Origin: Perca fluviatilis
Lineage: Eukaryota; Chordata; Actinopteri; Perciformes; Percidae
Reading direction: 5' to 3'
DNA length: 64,000 bases
Assembly (NCBI RefSeq): GCF_010015445.1
Contig: NC_053112.1
Location: forward strand, 33,911,498-33,975,497
Shown here: positions 34,146 through 46,435 of the stretch, one piece after another
Layout: each line of letters opens with the position of its first letter
Numbering within the stretch: the stretch's first letter is position 1
Notes under the pieces: generated by a model
What the model was told of the DNA's origin: nothing
The model's database searches: none
Seen by the model: the letters and a program-made list of their open reading frames with translations, nothing else
Translations under genes and position numbers: made by a program

Positions 34146-34213
34146 GAGGGACATTTGGCAGAACCTCCGACAGCACCGGAACAATCCTGTATATGAAACT
34201 TGTGCGATCTAGA
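34146..34213 (+). mobile_element. TAGTCT-family element, copy 8 (3' end only)
   Basis: GACATTTGGCAGAACCTCCG, then ACAGCACCGGAACAATCC and GCGATCTAGACTA match the last 68 or so bases of copies 1 and 4 with several substitutions. It is a stub of an older copy abutting the LINE-tail repeat. Confidence 0.65.
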
Positions 34214-34219
34214 CTACAG

Positions 34220-36170
34220 GTGTTACTAATTACATTGATAATGGCTGTATGCCATCCAGGTGTGCTCATGCCTGGGCTCTGGCATTGTGCATTCTGGCTC
34301 ACTGGCACATCTAAATGAAACACAGCCATCATTCATTTCATTGCATACACCTTTGTCTGTCTGTGTTCTTATTGCTACAATAGAGACTCATACTGTTTGG
34401 TGTGGGTGCCTCCGCAGACGAGGGGTGAGACCGGTGAGAACAGGAATTCATAAACATAAATTACTTGCGTAAATGATTTCACTCCAGAGGCCTGGAAAGG
34501 ATAAATGTGTCAGATGATTATGGCACACTTTTCATTATCGATCAAAATAATGCACGGCAGGGTTTAACACAGCCATGTAGCTAATGAACCCTTCTTAATG
34601 AGTGACGTTCTCCACCAGCATTATAATGTGTGTGATTTTAATAAATTACAACATTCTCATATTACAGGAGTTTCAAGATAACTCATTTTGAAATCAGGTT
34701 GCATCACACACAAGTACACATTTTACAGATAATCTGCTTTTAAACAGCTAAAATCCTCATCCTACAGGATTAGACAATACTGTTGAGATAAAAAAATACT
34801 CCTGCCAGAGATAGTTAAGCATCACCTTTCTGTCTCACTTCTCTGTCTCTCTCTCTTCATACCGGTATAACTTTTCTTAGAAAACAGATTAGCCTCGATA
34901 CTTCTGACCGGCGGCAATGACCAAAATAAAGTCAGAAAAAAATAAAAGCTTTGTGTCTGAGAAGAACAGACTTATGTGCTGGTGGAGCCTATATTTAGTG
35001 TAACTTGATATAGTATGCTAAATAAGTCAGTTTGGAGTTGACTTGATGCATTGCACAGGTTAATTACAGAGCATTACAAAATTAGGATAACACCTTCACA
35101 ACTCTCTAATTTCAGAGGGTCACGGGGACTTTGGAAAATGTGTTATGGTAATGTAACACCATGTCAGTGTTTATATTAATCCACACCAACAGTTTGTTTT
35201 GTGAGCAGCACTCTGTGTTAACAATACAACACAAATGTCACAGGAAAAGCATTCATTAACGCTCGCAGTGTAGCTGCTGACTTAAATCAACACGTGTGTA
35301 GAGTTAGAATAATATGGACTATTCTGTGCCAATAAATTAATATATAAACTATATAAAACTATTTAAAAAGTCAGTACTGGCAATTGTGTAAATATTTTTA
35401 ATACATGTTAATTCTCCCTGCAGAGTATATTGCTAGGAACTCTGTGATAATTTAGCAGAATGACACTGACATTTCATGAGTGAAAAAGTTTCCCCTGTTT
35501 TCACTCTAATTCAAAACGAGAAGATTGTTGTTTTTAGCTGAGAGAAAGAAAAAAATTTTACTCACATTAAAGATTATTGGCTGAGTCATAACATTGTTTT
35601 TAAACTTCCCTGAGTTAATGGAATGTCAATCATCAATATGACTTGATAATTTGTACTGACTGCTGATGTTTATCGGGGTTTTATCACAGCATCCTGTCAC
35701 TCTTCCAAATGTATTTTACAAATTAGATTAAAGCAACTGCATAACTTCTTCTTGGCAAGTACTTCCAAAGTCATTTAAGTTCTCAAGTGTGTGATAATAT
35801 GACACTTGAGCCGACGTCCTAACACTGATGGAACATAATCGTTTTCAGACAAAACAACCAAAGATGCATTGCTTGTGAAAAGATTAACATGACTAATCTT
35901 GCAGATTGTGGCATTATTAGCCTGTGATTATGCGACTAATCTTGGCCAAGTGGTTTAGTGGTTTCCGATGGTTATTTCTGTCTCTGTCCAGTGACATATG
36001 GCACACTAGCGAGCCAAGATCTTCAAGCAAGCACTGTCAAACTGTGTCATCACTGTTTCCTTCCTGAATAATATCGCCATGGTGGTGAAAATATCAAGTC
36101 TAGGCACATTGAAATCAGAGCATTTAAATGGAGAACGTACTTGGACTGCTGTTTGTATGCTTCTTTTTTT
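34220..36170. other. Repeat-poor noncoding DNA
   Basis: No gene or repeat was recognised. The 34495-34640 part is motif-dense (CATTATCGATCAAAATAATGC, GTAGCTAATGAACCC, TTCTTAATGAGTGACG), as is 35660-35740. These are candidates for conserved noncoding sequence. Confidence 0.35.
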
Positions 36171-36174
36171 AACT

Positions 36175-36400
36175 TTAACATTAACTTTAACTTTTAACTG
36201 TGTCGGGCTCGGACAGAAATATCTTAATTCCTGTTGGGCTCGGGTCGGGTTCGATTACAGCTCTGTCGGACACAGGGCCGGGTTCGGACAGAAGAATGTG
36301 GCTCGATCCGCACTCTAAAGCAGACTCACATGAGCAGCTCAGTTTCCTCTTGAGGTCAGGATCATGTGTTCGCTTGTTAAACTCTTTTTAATGTGAAGCA
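36175..36400. repeat. CGGGTTCGG-rich repeat fragment
   Basis: A TTAACTTTAAC run is followed by GTCGGGCTCGGACAGAAAT and CGGGTCGGGTTCGATTACAG. The periodic CGGG and GGACAG words contrast with the AT-rich flanks and resemble the GC-rich end of a dispersed DNA transposon. No paired end was found. Confidence 0.45.
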
Positions 36401-36404
36401 GCAG

Positions 36405-37135
36405 CGGTAGGACATGTTCAGTTGGCATTAGCAATTACTCAGTACAGCTCTGACACTGTGTAAAGAAAGTTACAAGGTGTTAAACATTAAACCATGAAGC
36501 TGATATCAAAATAAAATTACACCTGATTACATGCATGCATTGATTCCTGTGAAACCCTCATGCTTAGAAATGTAGCGTGGGAATGGCGGACTCTGCCGCT
36601 ACCAATGAAAACCTTACTATAGAGAGGTAATTATAGAATGTAAACACACTGAATGGCCATTGCTAAAGTGCAGACCATAAATAGTAGCACAAACAGGGTT
36701 TAATGTAATGGGAATCTTACGGATTACAGTCATATGGGTAAGTGTTCATCATGTTCCTTTTTGTCAATTATTTCAGTTTGTTAATTAGACCAAACAGAGG
36801 CAGAGGTACAAGATCAAATTAGGGTATAGTTTGCCCTGATCCAGCACAGATACAATTAACCAGGGATGGGAAACATTGATTATAGAGAAGACCACAAAAA
36901 TGTTATCCTCACTACCTGAGAGCCAGATTGTGACTGTGCACTTCCACCAGCAGGATACTGTAACCCTTATCATGCAATTAGCCAAGCATAGCTACTAAAT
37001 TAATGAAAACAACTAATTGTATACCGGTAATTAAAGTTTATTTAACCAGCATCTCCATTTTTCATATTCAGATGCATTTAGTAGTGCTTCTATTCATTTA
37101 ATGTACTTAACAGAAAAAAAAAAATTCCACATTCC
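36405..37135. other. Noncoding DNA
   Basis: No gene or family was recognised. Confidence 0.45.
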
Positions 37136-37179
37136 TTAGTGATATACAATTATTTCAGTGCAATGACAAAAAACATCAT

Positions 37180-37483
37180 TAAATAATGGTTCCGATTTTG
37201 TTTCCAGGCACACTAAGCACATAGGTTTGTCTTTGAATTCCATAAAAAGATAATCCGTTTCCCATCTTGCCCGGAAGACATGATTATCTTGCTCTCTTTT
37301 TTTGGCCGCTAATGTCCGCTTCGCGCCGTGTGTCGTTGCGGATGAGGTTTTCCGGTCAAGACCTGACGAGGCTGCAGTTGCTTGGCAACAAACCTCTTGC
37401 CTTTCAAGGGAGCGCCCTCTAACAGTGGTCAGTATACTAACACTTGGTGATGGGCCACTTGCTCCCAATAGCAGACGTGTCAC
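37180..37483 (-). pseudogene. hAT-type BED-like domain fragment (GTF2IRD2/SCAND3-like start)
   Basis: On the minus strand the frame reads KREQDNHVFRARWETDYLFM followed by EFKDKPMCLVCLET. The pattern F-x-x-x-W-x-x-D-Y-x-F-x-E, K-P-x-C-L-V-C is the opening of hAT-derived proteins of the GTF2IRD2/SCAND3 kind, where it forms a BED-like finger. The downstream histidine pair and the rest of the transposase are absent. The upstream part (37300-37440 plus) is CpG-rich and may be the element's leader. It is a truncated transposase remnant. Confidence 0.6.
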
Positions 37484-37499
37484 TAAAAATCGGAGTTAA

Positions 37500-39465
37500 C
37501 GGTTAAATCACCTTCCGTTTCTTCAAATGACCTGTATTCTGAAGACTGTTTTTTAATCGAAGGTGTTAATGAATCACAGTTGTCAATGTTTTTGTAGATT
37601 GCTGATGACTACAATCCTATTGAATGCAATCAATTACTCCCCAAGCTTGTCGATACATTAATCAGGCTTTAGTAGTCCTCTCAGTACAGAAAAGAGACCA
37701 CTGCCTCGTCTGCGCCCCATCCAATCAGAGAGAGAAACTCTGAAACCAGCAGGGTTTCTCTAAGCAGTTAATTTGTCTTTTTCCTCCTGCAGTTTGCTAT
37801 TAGTACACTTGTTATCACCATCACAGTCGTCATTCTGAGCCCATCAGTCATTTTTATTTTTTATTCATTCTTTTTTTTGCTAAAAGTCATTGAAGCGTCC
37901 TCATGTGTCAGTAAGACTGTCTCAAATTAGGAGAGCAAAACATCAGCTATTATCCTGGTTCAAAGACATATTGGCTTCAATAAGTCCTTTATTGTCACTA
38001 CTAATGGTTACCTCATAAAAGGCACAAAACTGCCATTTAGTGTTGATCCCCAGTGTATGACTTGACGTGTACTCAATCACGTCTTACAGGTAATGTATCT
38101 CTGTTTCTATGTACTGTTTCAGTATGCCTTGTCAAACCAAGTCAAACATTCACCCCAAAAATGAAAAAAACAACACTTTTATTAAACAGCTAAATGGAAA
38201 GAACCACTTGAATGTACATACAGCATAACATAGAAAGTTCCTTTGTCTTTCCAATAGAGACACACGTCAAAACAGTGCTAATGGTTCCTGACTTTGTGAC
38301 ACCACAACTAGTTTGGATGCCAATCATGGTCCAATATGTTTACAAAAATGTGACGCGGAAACTTGAGAATGGGCAGTGTAGCCGAAACTCTTGTCATATT
38401 TTTGTCAATAATTTTTTGTTGTTGTATAAAAACCATACCAGACAAAATGATTATCCAATGAAAAGTACTCTTATGTCTGAGATATATTGTGAGGGTATCT
38501 TTAAATCTATAACGATACGTTTGTGGATTTAGCTTCCAAGGTGACATGATTGGATGATGTTTTGACATTGATAAATAGAAAAAAAATCTCAATAAAACAA
38601 TAATTGGTACAAAATCAAAGTCCTCCAAACCAATGACAAAATGCCTTGTTTGTAATGGCCCTCCACGATGCCACAAACATTTTCTGATCAGGAAAACGTA
38701 ATTTGACTGCCACTTCCAAAACTGCTGCTACTGTAAAAAAAGTGCTCAGTAAAGGTTGGAAAAACATTTTGTTGTCACTTTTTTGCACTTGAATGTAAAA
38801 TGTTGTTTGTGGGTATTTGCTGAAATGACGGTTTCTTCATGCAAGGATAAACTCAGAGCATTGCTTTTGTGTCTAAAGTCAGTTAATATCCCCAAACGGG
38901 CCGACGATAAATGTTTGGCAAAATGCTAAAGCTTCAGTTTCATCCACAGACGGGACTCAAGATAGAAAGTGATTTAAGCAGTCCTGTAGGGAAAGGCAGC
39001 CACTGTCAAAAAGCTAACATCACAAGAAGTGGCAGCATGACAGAGTGGGTTTCCAATGAGGCTAGAAAAATGAAAAGTCGATGATTCTTTCATGAAGGCC
39101 AGAATTCAATTTTTTATTCAAAATAAAGTGAACATGTGTGTGCTTTCTTCTCTCTAGTCTAGGTTTACGTAATGCTTCTGGGACACCCGCCCCCTCCTCC
39201 ATGGTTCTTACTGCACAAAATTGGATTTTATATTAAACATCATCACTGCATCCTTTCATGGCAACTTATAAGAAATCAATTCTCACTTTTCCCCTGCTAC
39301 TATGGGAATTAATCATCATTGCTAGCTTCTACTCAGTCACTCCTCGTCAGTTGTTTGTTTCCCCTTCAAATCACAATTCACTAACACCCTACAATTTATT
39401 TTACTTGGAATCGTCTCCACCACAGGAAACAGAAACTTCTGGATAAGCAAAATATGTCAAATGAA
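37500..39465. other. Noncoding DNA
   Basis: No recognised gene or family. The two opposite ORFs at 38212-38532 and 38308-38676 overlap and carry no domain. Confidence 0.45.
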
Positions 39466-39469
39466 ATTT

Positions 39470-39530
39470 ACACACACACACACACACACCTATACATACA
39501 TACATACATATACACACACACACACATATA

Positions 39531-39590
<60 letters not shown>

Positions 39591-39613
39591 TATATATATA
39601 CACATACACATAT

Positions 39614-39694
<81 letters not shown>
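39470..39694 (+). repeat. Compound CA/TA/ACAT microsatellite
   Basis: Blocks of CA, ACAT and TA units alternate over about 225 bases and end in a long TA tract. All ORFs over this interval are artefacts of the repeat. Confidence 0.97.
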
Positions 39695-39701
<7 letters not shown>

Positions 39702-40108
39702 AGAAAAAAAAATGTGTTAAACAATCTGATCATGATTGTTTTGTGGTTTGTATCCTATCATGCAGGCTTGACCTCTGTGAGTTAACTCAGAGCAGTTACG
39801 AGTGCTTGGAGAACAAATTGACAAGAAGCAGGGTTCAGTTTAACAATGTTCGACAAGGTTTAGTGAGACACAGAAATATATGCATTTTCTAACAACGCTC
39901 CATTCACTTTGATGGCAGGAGATAGATATCTAGAAAGGGACACCAGAAGAAAAGGAGGATTGATTCAAGGTAGGTCCACGCAAAGGCAAACCATATGATA
40001 CCAATTAAAAGAGATGAGAGAGGCTTTTGTTCAATTATCACAAATTGGAAGGTAACATATTCACAACATTGTGGCTTAACAAACCCCTTTGATTGATAGT
40101 CTTTTGGG

Positions 40109-41240
40109 TAGTCTTTATCCATGACGTTCTACTTCCGGGATTGCTCAGTTGCCGACGGAAATTCCGCCAGAGTTTACTCATTTAGACCGGATATCCGTTA
40201 CCCTGGGCTTTCTTTGTGTTGGAGTTTTAAACTCCGGTCAATTTATGATTCAATTCAATTTCAATTTATTTATAGTATCAAATCATGACAGAGTTATATC
40301 GAGACACTTTACAGATAGAGTAGGTCTAGACCACACTCTATAAATTCCAAAACCCCAACAATTACAGTAATTCCCTCAAGAGCAAGCATTAGCAGTGGCT
40401 GTTGCAACAGTGGCAAGGAAAAACTCTTTTACGAAGAAACCTCGGCAGACCCAGACTCTTGATAGGCGGTGTCTGACGGGGCCGGTTGGGGGTGTGATAA
40501 GCAGTGGTGAATAATAGTCACATTAATGATAATGGAACAGTGACTTCAAAGGTAGTCGTGGAAATTCATGTCATAGCAGGGCACATCGTGTTATACTGAG
40601 TAGTGCAGTCTCCAATACCGGATCCTGACTACTCTGTGCGTATGAACATCATAGCAGGGCGTTGCGGATTTAACGTGGCACTGCAGAGCCTATGTGGATG
40701 CGGCGGACGCAGCAGGACGCGGCCGGGCATTGCAGGGAAGAAAAAACATAAGGATTCAGGGGACTAAACTCCCCAGAGCTAGGTTAGTAACAAGCATTTC
40801 TGGGACAGGATGCATACAAAAGGAAACAAGTGTAAACAGAGATGAGAGAGCAGCTCAGTGTGTCATAGGAAGGAAGGAACTTCCCCTGCAGTCTAGAATT
40901 ATAATAGCATAGCTAAGGGAGGCAGGTTAGCTTAGAGAGAGGTGCCGGATTGGGCTTGAACTCTCCCCTGCCGGATCGGGCTGTACTGGCCTGCCTCCCT
41001 CGACTCTCACTATATTATTGATTATATGATAAATAATTAATGATATAGTGTGCTCGTTCAAAAGCACACTATATTATGAGGACTATGGTTAAGTGCTCCT
41101 CAGATCTCTGCAGGGTAAATCCAGACAGCTACCTAGACTATCTCTCCAATCTGAGTTTTCTGTTGCACAACTAAAACAACTTTTGAACGAGCACACGTTC
41201 CACCAAAACAAGTTCCTTCCCAAGGCTACTTTGCAGAAAA
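40109..41240 (-). mobile_element. TAGTCT-family element, copy 7 (minus), interrupted
   Basis: The first part (40109-40247) starts TAGTCTTTATCCATGACG and runs to GGTCAATTTATGA. The second part (41072-41240) resumes at GAGGACTATGG and runs through CAATCTGAGTTTTCTGTTGC and CCAAAACAAGTTCCTTCC. It then fades, so the hairpin end is absent. The gap holds an 0.8-kb retrotransposon tail with TTATGA at both borders, which places that insertion after this one. Confidence 0.8.
40248..41071 (-). mobile_element. Retrotransposon 3' segment inserted in TAGTCT copy 7
   Basis: Begins TTCAATTCAATTTCAATTTA, an ATTCA-repeat tail, followed by AGAGTAGGTCTAGACC and GTGGCAAGGAAAAACTC. This matches a very common fish repeat that reads as the reversed 3' end of a LINE. 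TTATGA occurs at both borders (40242-40247 and about 41069-41074), a short target duplication. The right end has a palindrome: TATAGTGTGCT and AGCACACTATA around 41045-41068. No reverse-transcriptase coding part remains. Confidence 0.65.
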
Positions 41241-41544
41241 GAGAGAGCGACAGGTGCAAATGTTGCTAAACAAATGGATTGGGAGCTCAGTGCTGGGCTC
41301 AGCCCTGATTACCTCCCATAAGCCCAATCAGCTGATGCCTCTGAGGCATGTGTCTGCTGTTCTTCATGAGCAAATCCACAAAGTGGGGGATCCAAAGAGG
41401 ATTTATTAGGCTCTGGTTGGGGTTAATCTATTCACAGGTACGTTAAAGAAATAAGCTAATCATCAGGAAAGTCCTCTTAGCCACTCAACCAGTTTCCTCA
41501 TGTGTGGCAGTCAGGTGGACTCTGAGTGCTCTCTAGACATTATT

Positions 41545-41957
41545 AGTCCATTCCATTTCTACTCGGAACTTGGATTTACCGAGTTCAAAGTCGGAAACAT
41601 GCCCCCTGGCCTTGGTTTTCCGAGCTTGGAACTCAGACAACCTCGCAGTACCCCGAGTTAAAAATCCAATATGGCTGTCCCCTGTATCAACAGTTATGAA
41701 AACTGTAGTAACATACAGTTATTAGCACTTCTGTGTTATTTGTGTCTCGCTGAATTGGTCGTAAGCACAGTGCTGTCCATCTATCCAGCACAAAAACAGC
41801 GTAATGCGTTGTTTACAACTGGTATTGCTAACAATGGCTAACCTGGCTAGGGCAACCCCATAATGAAAAATCCAAGTTTTAAATGGAATGCATTCAACTC
41901 GGGTGTGACGTCATTCCCAGCTTCGGCTTTCGAGTTCCGAGGTAAATGGAACGCACT
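41545..41957. mobile_element. MITE with GTTCCATTTACCTCGGAACT ends
   Basis: The left end AGTCCATTCCATTTCTACTC then GGAACT pairs with the inverted right end, which on the minus strand reads AGTGCGTTCCATTTACCTC then GGAACTCG. The interior repeats the motif: ACCGAGTTC, TTCCGAGCTTGGAACTC, CCCGAGTTAAAAATCC. It is 413 bp. The target duplication is unclear, with short AT-rich flanks. PIF/Harbinger is one possible assignment. Confidence 0.7.
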
Positions 41958-41964
41958 ATATGAG

Positions 41965-42230
41965 TAGGCCTTTAACAATTTTTACATAATTGTCTGATCG
42001 CAATTATTTTACATAATCCCAATTTCTTTGTTTAACCGCAATTAATTGCTAACATTAGTCCTAAAACATTACAGCTATATAACCAAAATATGTATCCTGG
42101 GATTCAATCAACAATTTAATCTTTTTTTTAATTTGACTGAAAGAGACAATTATAATGTTAATCGCAATTATTTCTGAGACAATGAATTGTACATCAAAAT
42201 TTGGAATTGTTACAGCTCTAATTATGAGTA
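41965..42230. repeat. AATTGCGATTA-type interspersed repeat fragment
   Basis: Repeated words ATAATTGTCTGATCGCAATTA, CCGCAATTAATTGC and TTAATCGCAATTATT resemble the ends of a dispersed fish hAT-like element. No borders were found. Confidence 0.45.
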
Positions 42231-42548
42231 AAGATAGCATTGAAGATCAGATTGGTAGATCTACAGGTTGCAGCGTATTGGTAACAGCGTACAGTATTTA
42301 CTACTTTAAGAATTTACCGACTGAACAAACTGGAGTCAGTCGAAGTTTAAGGTCAGCCCGAGTAATTAATCACAGGAACTTTTAGAACCTGTCACAATAG
42401 GAAGTGAAAACGCGCTCGAGGTTGCATTCAATTATTGTCTGTCAGCTGATGGGTAAAGGGTTACATGATTCACCTGTAAGCAGAGCTGACACATCCTTCA
42501 GCCACAAACATATTTCATCTACAGCCTCGGAGTGTCTGTGCACACTAG

Positions 42549-42550
<2 letters not shown>

Positions 42551-42636
<86 letters not shown>
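42551..42636 (+). repeat. (TG)n microsatellite
   Basis: About 43 uninterrupted TG units. Confidence 0.98.
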
Positions 42637-42637
<1 letters not shown>

Positions 42638-43437
42638 GTGAAATAAACCAAGGTGGGCCTAATCTTGGCACGGCTTTCCCCCTGCTGCTTTTATCATTGT
42701 ATGACATTAAAAAAAATAAAATAAAAAAAAGGTATTGGAATTTTGGTATGTTTTAATATGTATTTAAGCCTTAAAAAGTGTTCAACCCCTGTGTACATTG
42801 TCACTGCTATCAATTCCTGATAAAATCATTGTGGCAGAATATAAGCTATTGCCTGGCCATTACCCAGCAGAAGAAAAGGTCATATTTTAGTTTGAGCGCC
42901 TCCTCAGAGAAGTGGGACAGTAGTTCAATCCTGCAGAGACCATGCTATCGACCACAGGCCTGTCAGTGTGGAGGGCAAGCTTTAGGTGTTTGATCCTCAA
43001 CATGGTCACTGGCAGAAATATGATATCTGGTTTGAGCTAAAACAGCATGGAGGCTGCCCTGACTGTTTTGGGCACGTTTTCTTCCGTATTTTTAAAGCAC
43101 AAGTTAGGAGATTATTTTTCTTCATGTGCATCAGGCATTCCAAATATTACGATTTTTATTCTTATCTAATGTAGCAGATGGGTTAGTTGGGTGTCTGCCG
43201 CAGCGTTTACCGTCCACATGCATAAGTGTAAAATAGGGGGGAATTCATAACCGAATAATGAGAATCACATTTTTTATTTTTTTTCAATGTTTTTTTTTTT
43301 AGCATTTTGGACCTTCATTTCTGAATAAGTCTCTCTGAAAAGTGGAAAAAAAACATCTAATGTCGTTGGGGGTATGTGAGTTTTTGGTGAATCATTCAAC
43401 TGTTCAACGTATTCTGGTCAACATGTTCGTTTGATAT

Positions 43438-43590
43438 CTTTTTTTTTTTAAGATTATTTTTTTGGGGCTTTTCCCTTTATTAGAAAGTGGATGGATATGA
43501 AAGGAGGAGAGATGTGGGGGAATGACACGCAGCAAAGTGCAGCAGGTCGGATTCAAACCCTGTGACTGGTCACTGTCACGTGACCAAAGC
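43438..43590 (-). mobile_element. tRNA-derived SINE, copy 2 (minus, head degenerate)
   Basis: The same family as 20878-21061: on the minus strand a B box GGTTTGAATCC (plus 43549-43559), GACCTGCTGCACTTTGCTGC, GTGTCATTCCCCCACATCTC, TAATAAAGGGAAAAGCCCC, then an A tail. The A-box region is no longer recognisable. Confidence 0.75.
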
Positions 43591-43769
43591 ACCTTGTGAA
43601 GAATAGAAAAACTTTTGTGGTTTGGGTTGAAATAAGTACTTCCTGGATACGAACACCAGTCCCCCGAGTGAAAGTTTGTGTGCTAACTTCATCAGAGTTT
43701 AGGGTAACCTTAGCAGCTTTGTCCTGCTCTTTATTGGACTTAGGTATTTTATACTCCAGCAACCCTTCC

Positions 43770-45840
43770 CAAATTTGTTATCTGATCTAGCATTACATTC
43801 TCCAAACACATTGTTTAGTTATCATGTTCTTTTGTAATGGTAAAAGTCAAGCATACTGTTTGAAAATGCAAACAATGTAGCAAAAATGTAATAGCACTAC
43901 AGGTTTCGCTATCGTAATTATGGATTTATTAGCTCTACACTGAAATACAAGAACAAAGGTGCTTCTTTGTTTCCATCATAGATCAACAACTGGTAAGTAT
44001 GGTGATTTATTTGCCTGGGACCTGCACAGCTTTAGCCTCAGTCTATTAGCATGATATGCAGCATCCGTGTGCATAATTCTTTTTTCTTTACAGGGATTTT
44101 AGATGAGTCAGCTGGAAACATTCAAATGTCAGGCAGAGACACTTTTTGTAACCAACTCACAAAGTAAAATTAGCTAAATTAGCTTGTTAGCTACAGCTGA
44201 GAAGCCTGCTTTTGTCTGCCTCTCATCAAGGACCAGTTGTTTCAATAACACATTTGGCACCATTATCATAGTAAAATGCATTATGTGCCTTAAGAAGGGC
44301 AGGGCTTACAGAATGGCCAATAAAGCAAATGTTATATGTCAGCATATACACCAGGGAAATTGTTCAAATTAAAGATTTGTTGTTTTGCACAAGGCAGTGT
44401 TTCATTGCTTTGCATTTGGATTAAAAAAATGAAAAACATTAATTCACTATCTTATTTACAATTTTTAAATATTTCTCCATGAATGTATTTGTCAAATGCC
44501 TCAGTAGCTACACTCCTTTCGAGCAAAAAGTATTCTTCCTCTGCCATCCTCCTCATATGCTGACAGCTTTGGATAAACACAGTGGCTACTAATAAAATAA
44601 AAATACGTCTTTTGAAGCTTGTTAACAGTTTCACACTTGCAAAGGTGCTCTATCTCCGGCGACAGTCGTTTGGAGATTCACTTGTCATCATCTAACTGAT
44701 CCTTTCTGCCTTCCAATTAGGAGGAGAATACAGGGCTGTAGTTTGTGTGAGAAAAAGAGGAGCAAAGAACAGAGGCTGAGCATTCTCTCTGGAGTGTTTC
44801 CTGCAGAGAAAAGGCTACGAGAGCGGTTTGTGTCAGTGGAGTCCTGAAATCACAGTCATTGTCTGAGAAGCCATCAGAACTGATAAATGACTCTTGCTAT
44901 TACAATATTTTCCCACTAAATGGCTGCTGAAAAGGGTGGTCATGGACATGGCAGAGTAGCTGTCCATTATCTGAATTATCCATGCAGATATAAAGAGCTC
45001 TATTTTAAAATGTATTGCTTTCTGTAGTATAAAGAAAATACCCTATGCTTCATGCACTGAAACCTAGAGTCATAAATCTGGATTTAAAATATACAGATGA
45101 AGATACCTGCAGAGAATATACTGAAAAAAATTGATACTATAAAAAAAAATGAATTTAAATAGTTTCAAAAAGTTTAAAATGAATGGTTGGTAAAAAATAA
45201 AGGTTATGAAAAATCCTGTATGTGGGGAAGATATGGTGGTTATGGATGAAGTGATTTTGATTGTTGTCATCGCAACAGAATTCGGGCCATATTTAATTGA
45301 CAGCATTCAGCAACTGAAACAGCAATATTGAAGTCTCAAATTTTGAAGTCTCAATTGAAACAGTCCTAAATAACTGACTAAATACATGTAATACATACAG
45401 CAACACCTATTATAAATGCTTCTCTTCTATGGTTGTGTATGTCCTCTGGACGATTACAAAATATGAAATACTACATTCATTTCTATCATTTATGTCCTCT
45501 AATAGCAAAGAGATAATCCTATACATTTGTTTATCCTACACTTTGAATTGTGATTTCCTCACCCTTGCTTTTCGCAGGGTCTGTTGCAGCTGCCCCCCCT
45601 GTGTTAAGCGAAATACTGGGCAGTGATATTGGCTGCCTGCAGTTTTTAGATGACCCCTCTGTCTGTCAGACACTTCACACCTGACTGCCAACTCAAATCC
45701 CCATATTATGGCCAGCAGCTCCCTGCTGTGTCTTGAACATGAGGGGTGTGGAGGTGTGGGATGTTCAGAGCGGTACAGTCTCAGATTCTAACCAACCTCT
45801 GCTTCTTCACACAGAGATTTTAATGGATTGATGCATGGTT
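43770..45840. other. Noncoding DNA
   Basis: No gene or family was recognised. 44640-44960 is repeat-poor and of balanced composition. An A-rich stretch lies at 45121-45160. Confidence 0.4.
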
Positions 45841-45849
45841 ATAAGATTA

Positions 45850-46065
45850 AGCCTACATCCGCACTGCTACAGTACGTTTTCGTTTAAAAGTGAATATCTT
45901 TTGCTAGGTTTGTGTCTCGCTCGCGTCCACACTCCTTTACTCCGGCGTTTCCAAGACCCTAAAATGGAGACATTTGACAACACTGCCGACCTCTTTTGAA
46001 GTTTGAAAACCCTGGGGTCGCTTTGTAGTCTGGACAGGCAGAAACGGATACCTTTGATAACGTAT
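45850..46065. repeat. Possible MITE remnant (TACGTTTTCGTTTAAAA type)
   Basis: GCACTGCTACAGTACGTTTTC and GTCCACACTCC, followed by GGCGTTTCC and GGTCGC words, recall fish MITEs whose ends read CCACACT..ACGTTTTCG. The right end CAGAAACGGATACC is only loosely inverted to the left. Confidence 0.35.
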
Positions 46066-46209
46066 CAGTCTTATCGCTTGGGTAAGTTTACGTACCTTTC
46101 CACCAATTGCGTGAAATGCGTTTGGTGGGAAAAGCCATAAGAGAACGCCACAAGGGGATATCTGAACAAGAGGAGACTAGGCTGGTTTAGGATAAATCCT
46201 GTGGGAAAC

Positions 46210-46331
46210 CAGTCCTTCCAGAAAAATGCAGAGTTTTTTTGTGATTGTTGCGGGCAAAATTCCTTGATTATGCGCAATGTTTTCTTAAAAAATGCGATGG
46301 AATATGCAGGATATTTTTTCTGGAGGGACTG
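46210..46331. mobile_element. Short hAT-like MITE (CAGTCCYTCCAGAAAAA ends)
   Basis: This 122-bp element has left end CAGTCCTTCCAGAAAAATGC and inverted right end TTTTTTCTGGAGGGACTG, a 17-bp inverted repeat with one mismatch. The flanks share GGAAAC (left TGGGAAAC, right GGAAACG), a possible partial target duplication. Confidence 0.8.
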
Positions 46332-46435
46332 GGAAACGTTGTGTTGTCAAAAGGCAACCTAATGCTGGACCTTCTCACATGGTTTGACAAGATGCTTTCT
46401 CCTTCCTAAAAGTCATTGAGATTTAGGTATATATG

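Noticed and set aside
39401..39733. ORFs rich in Tyr/Ile/Thr/His or Cys/Val over dinucleotide tracts (also 14627-15054, 20178-20673, 29716-30006, 42404-42756, 55314-55775)
   Set aside because: Translations of simple repeats.
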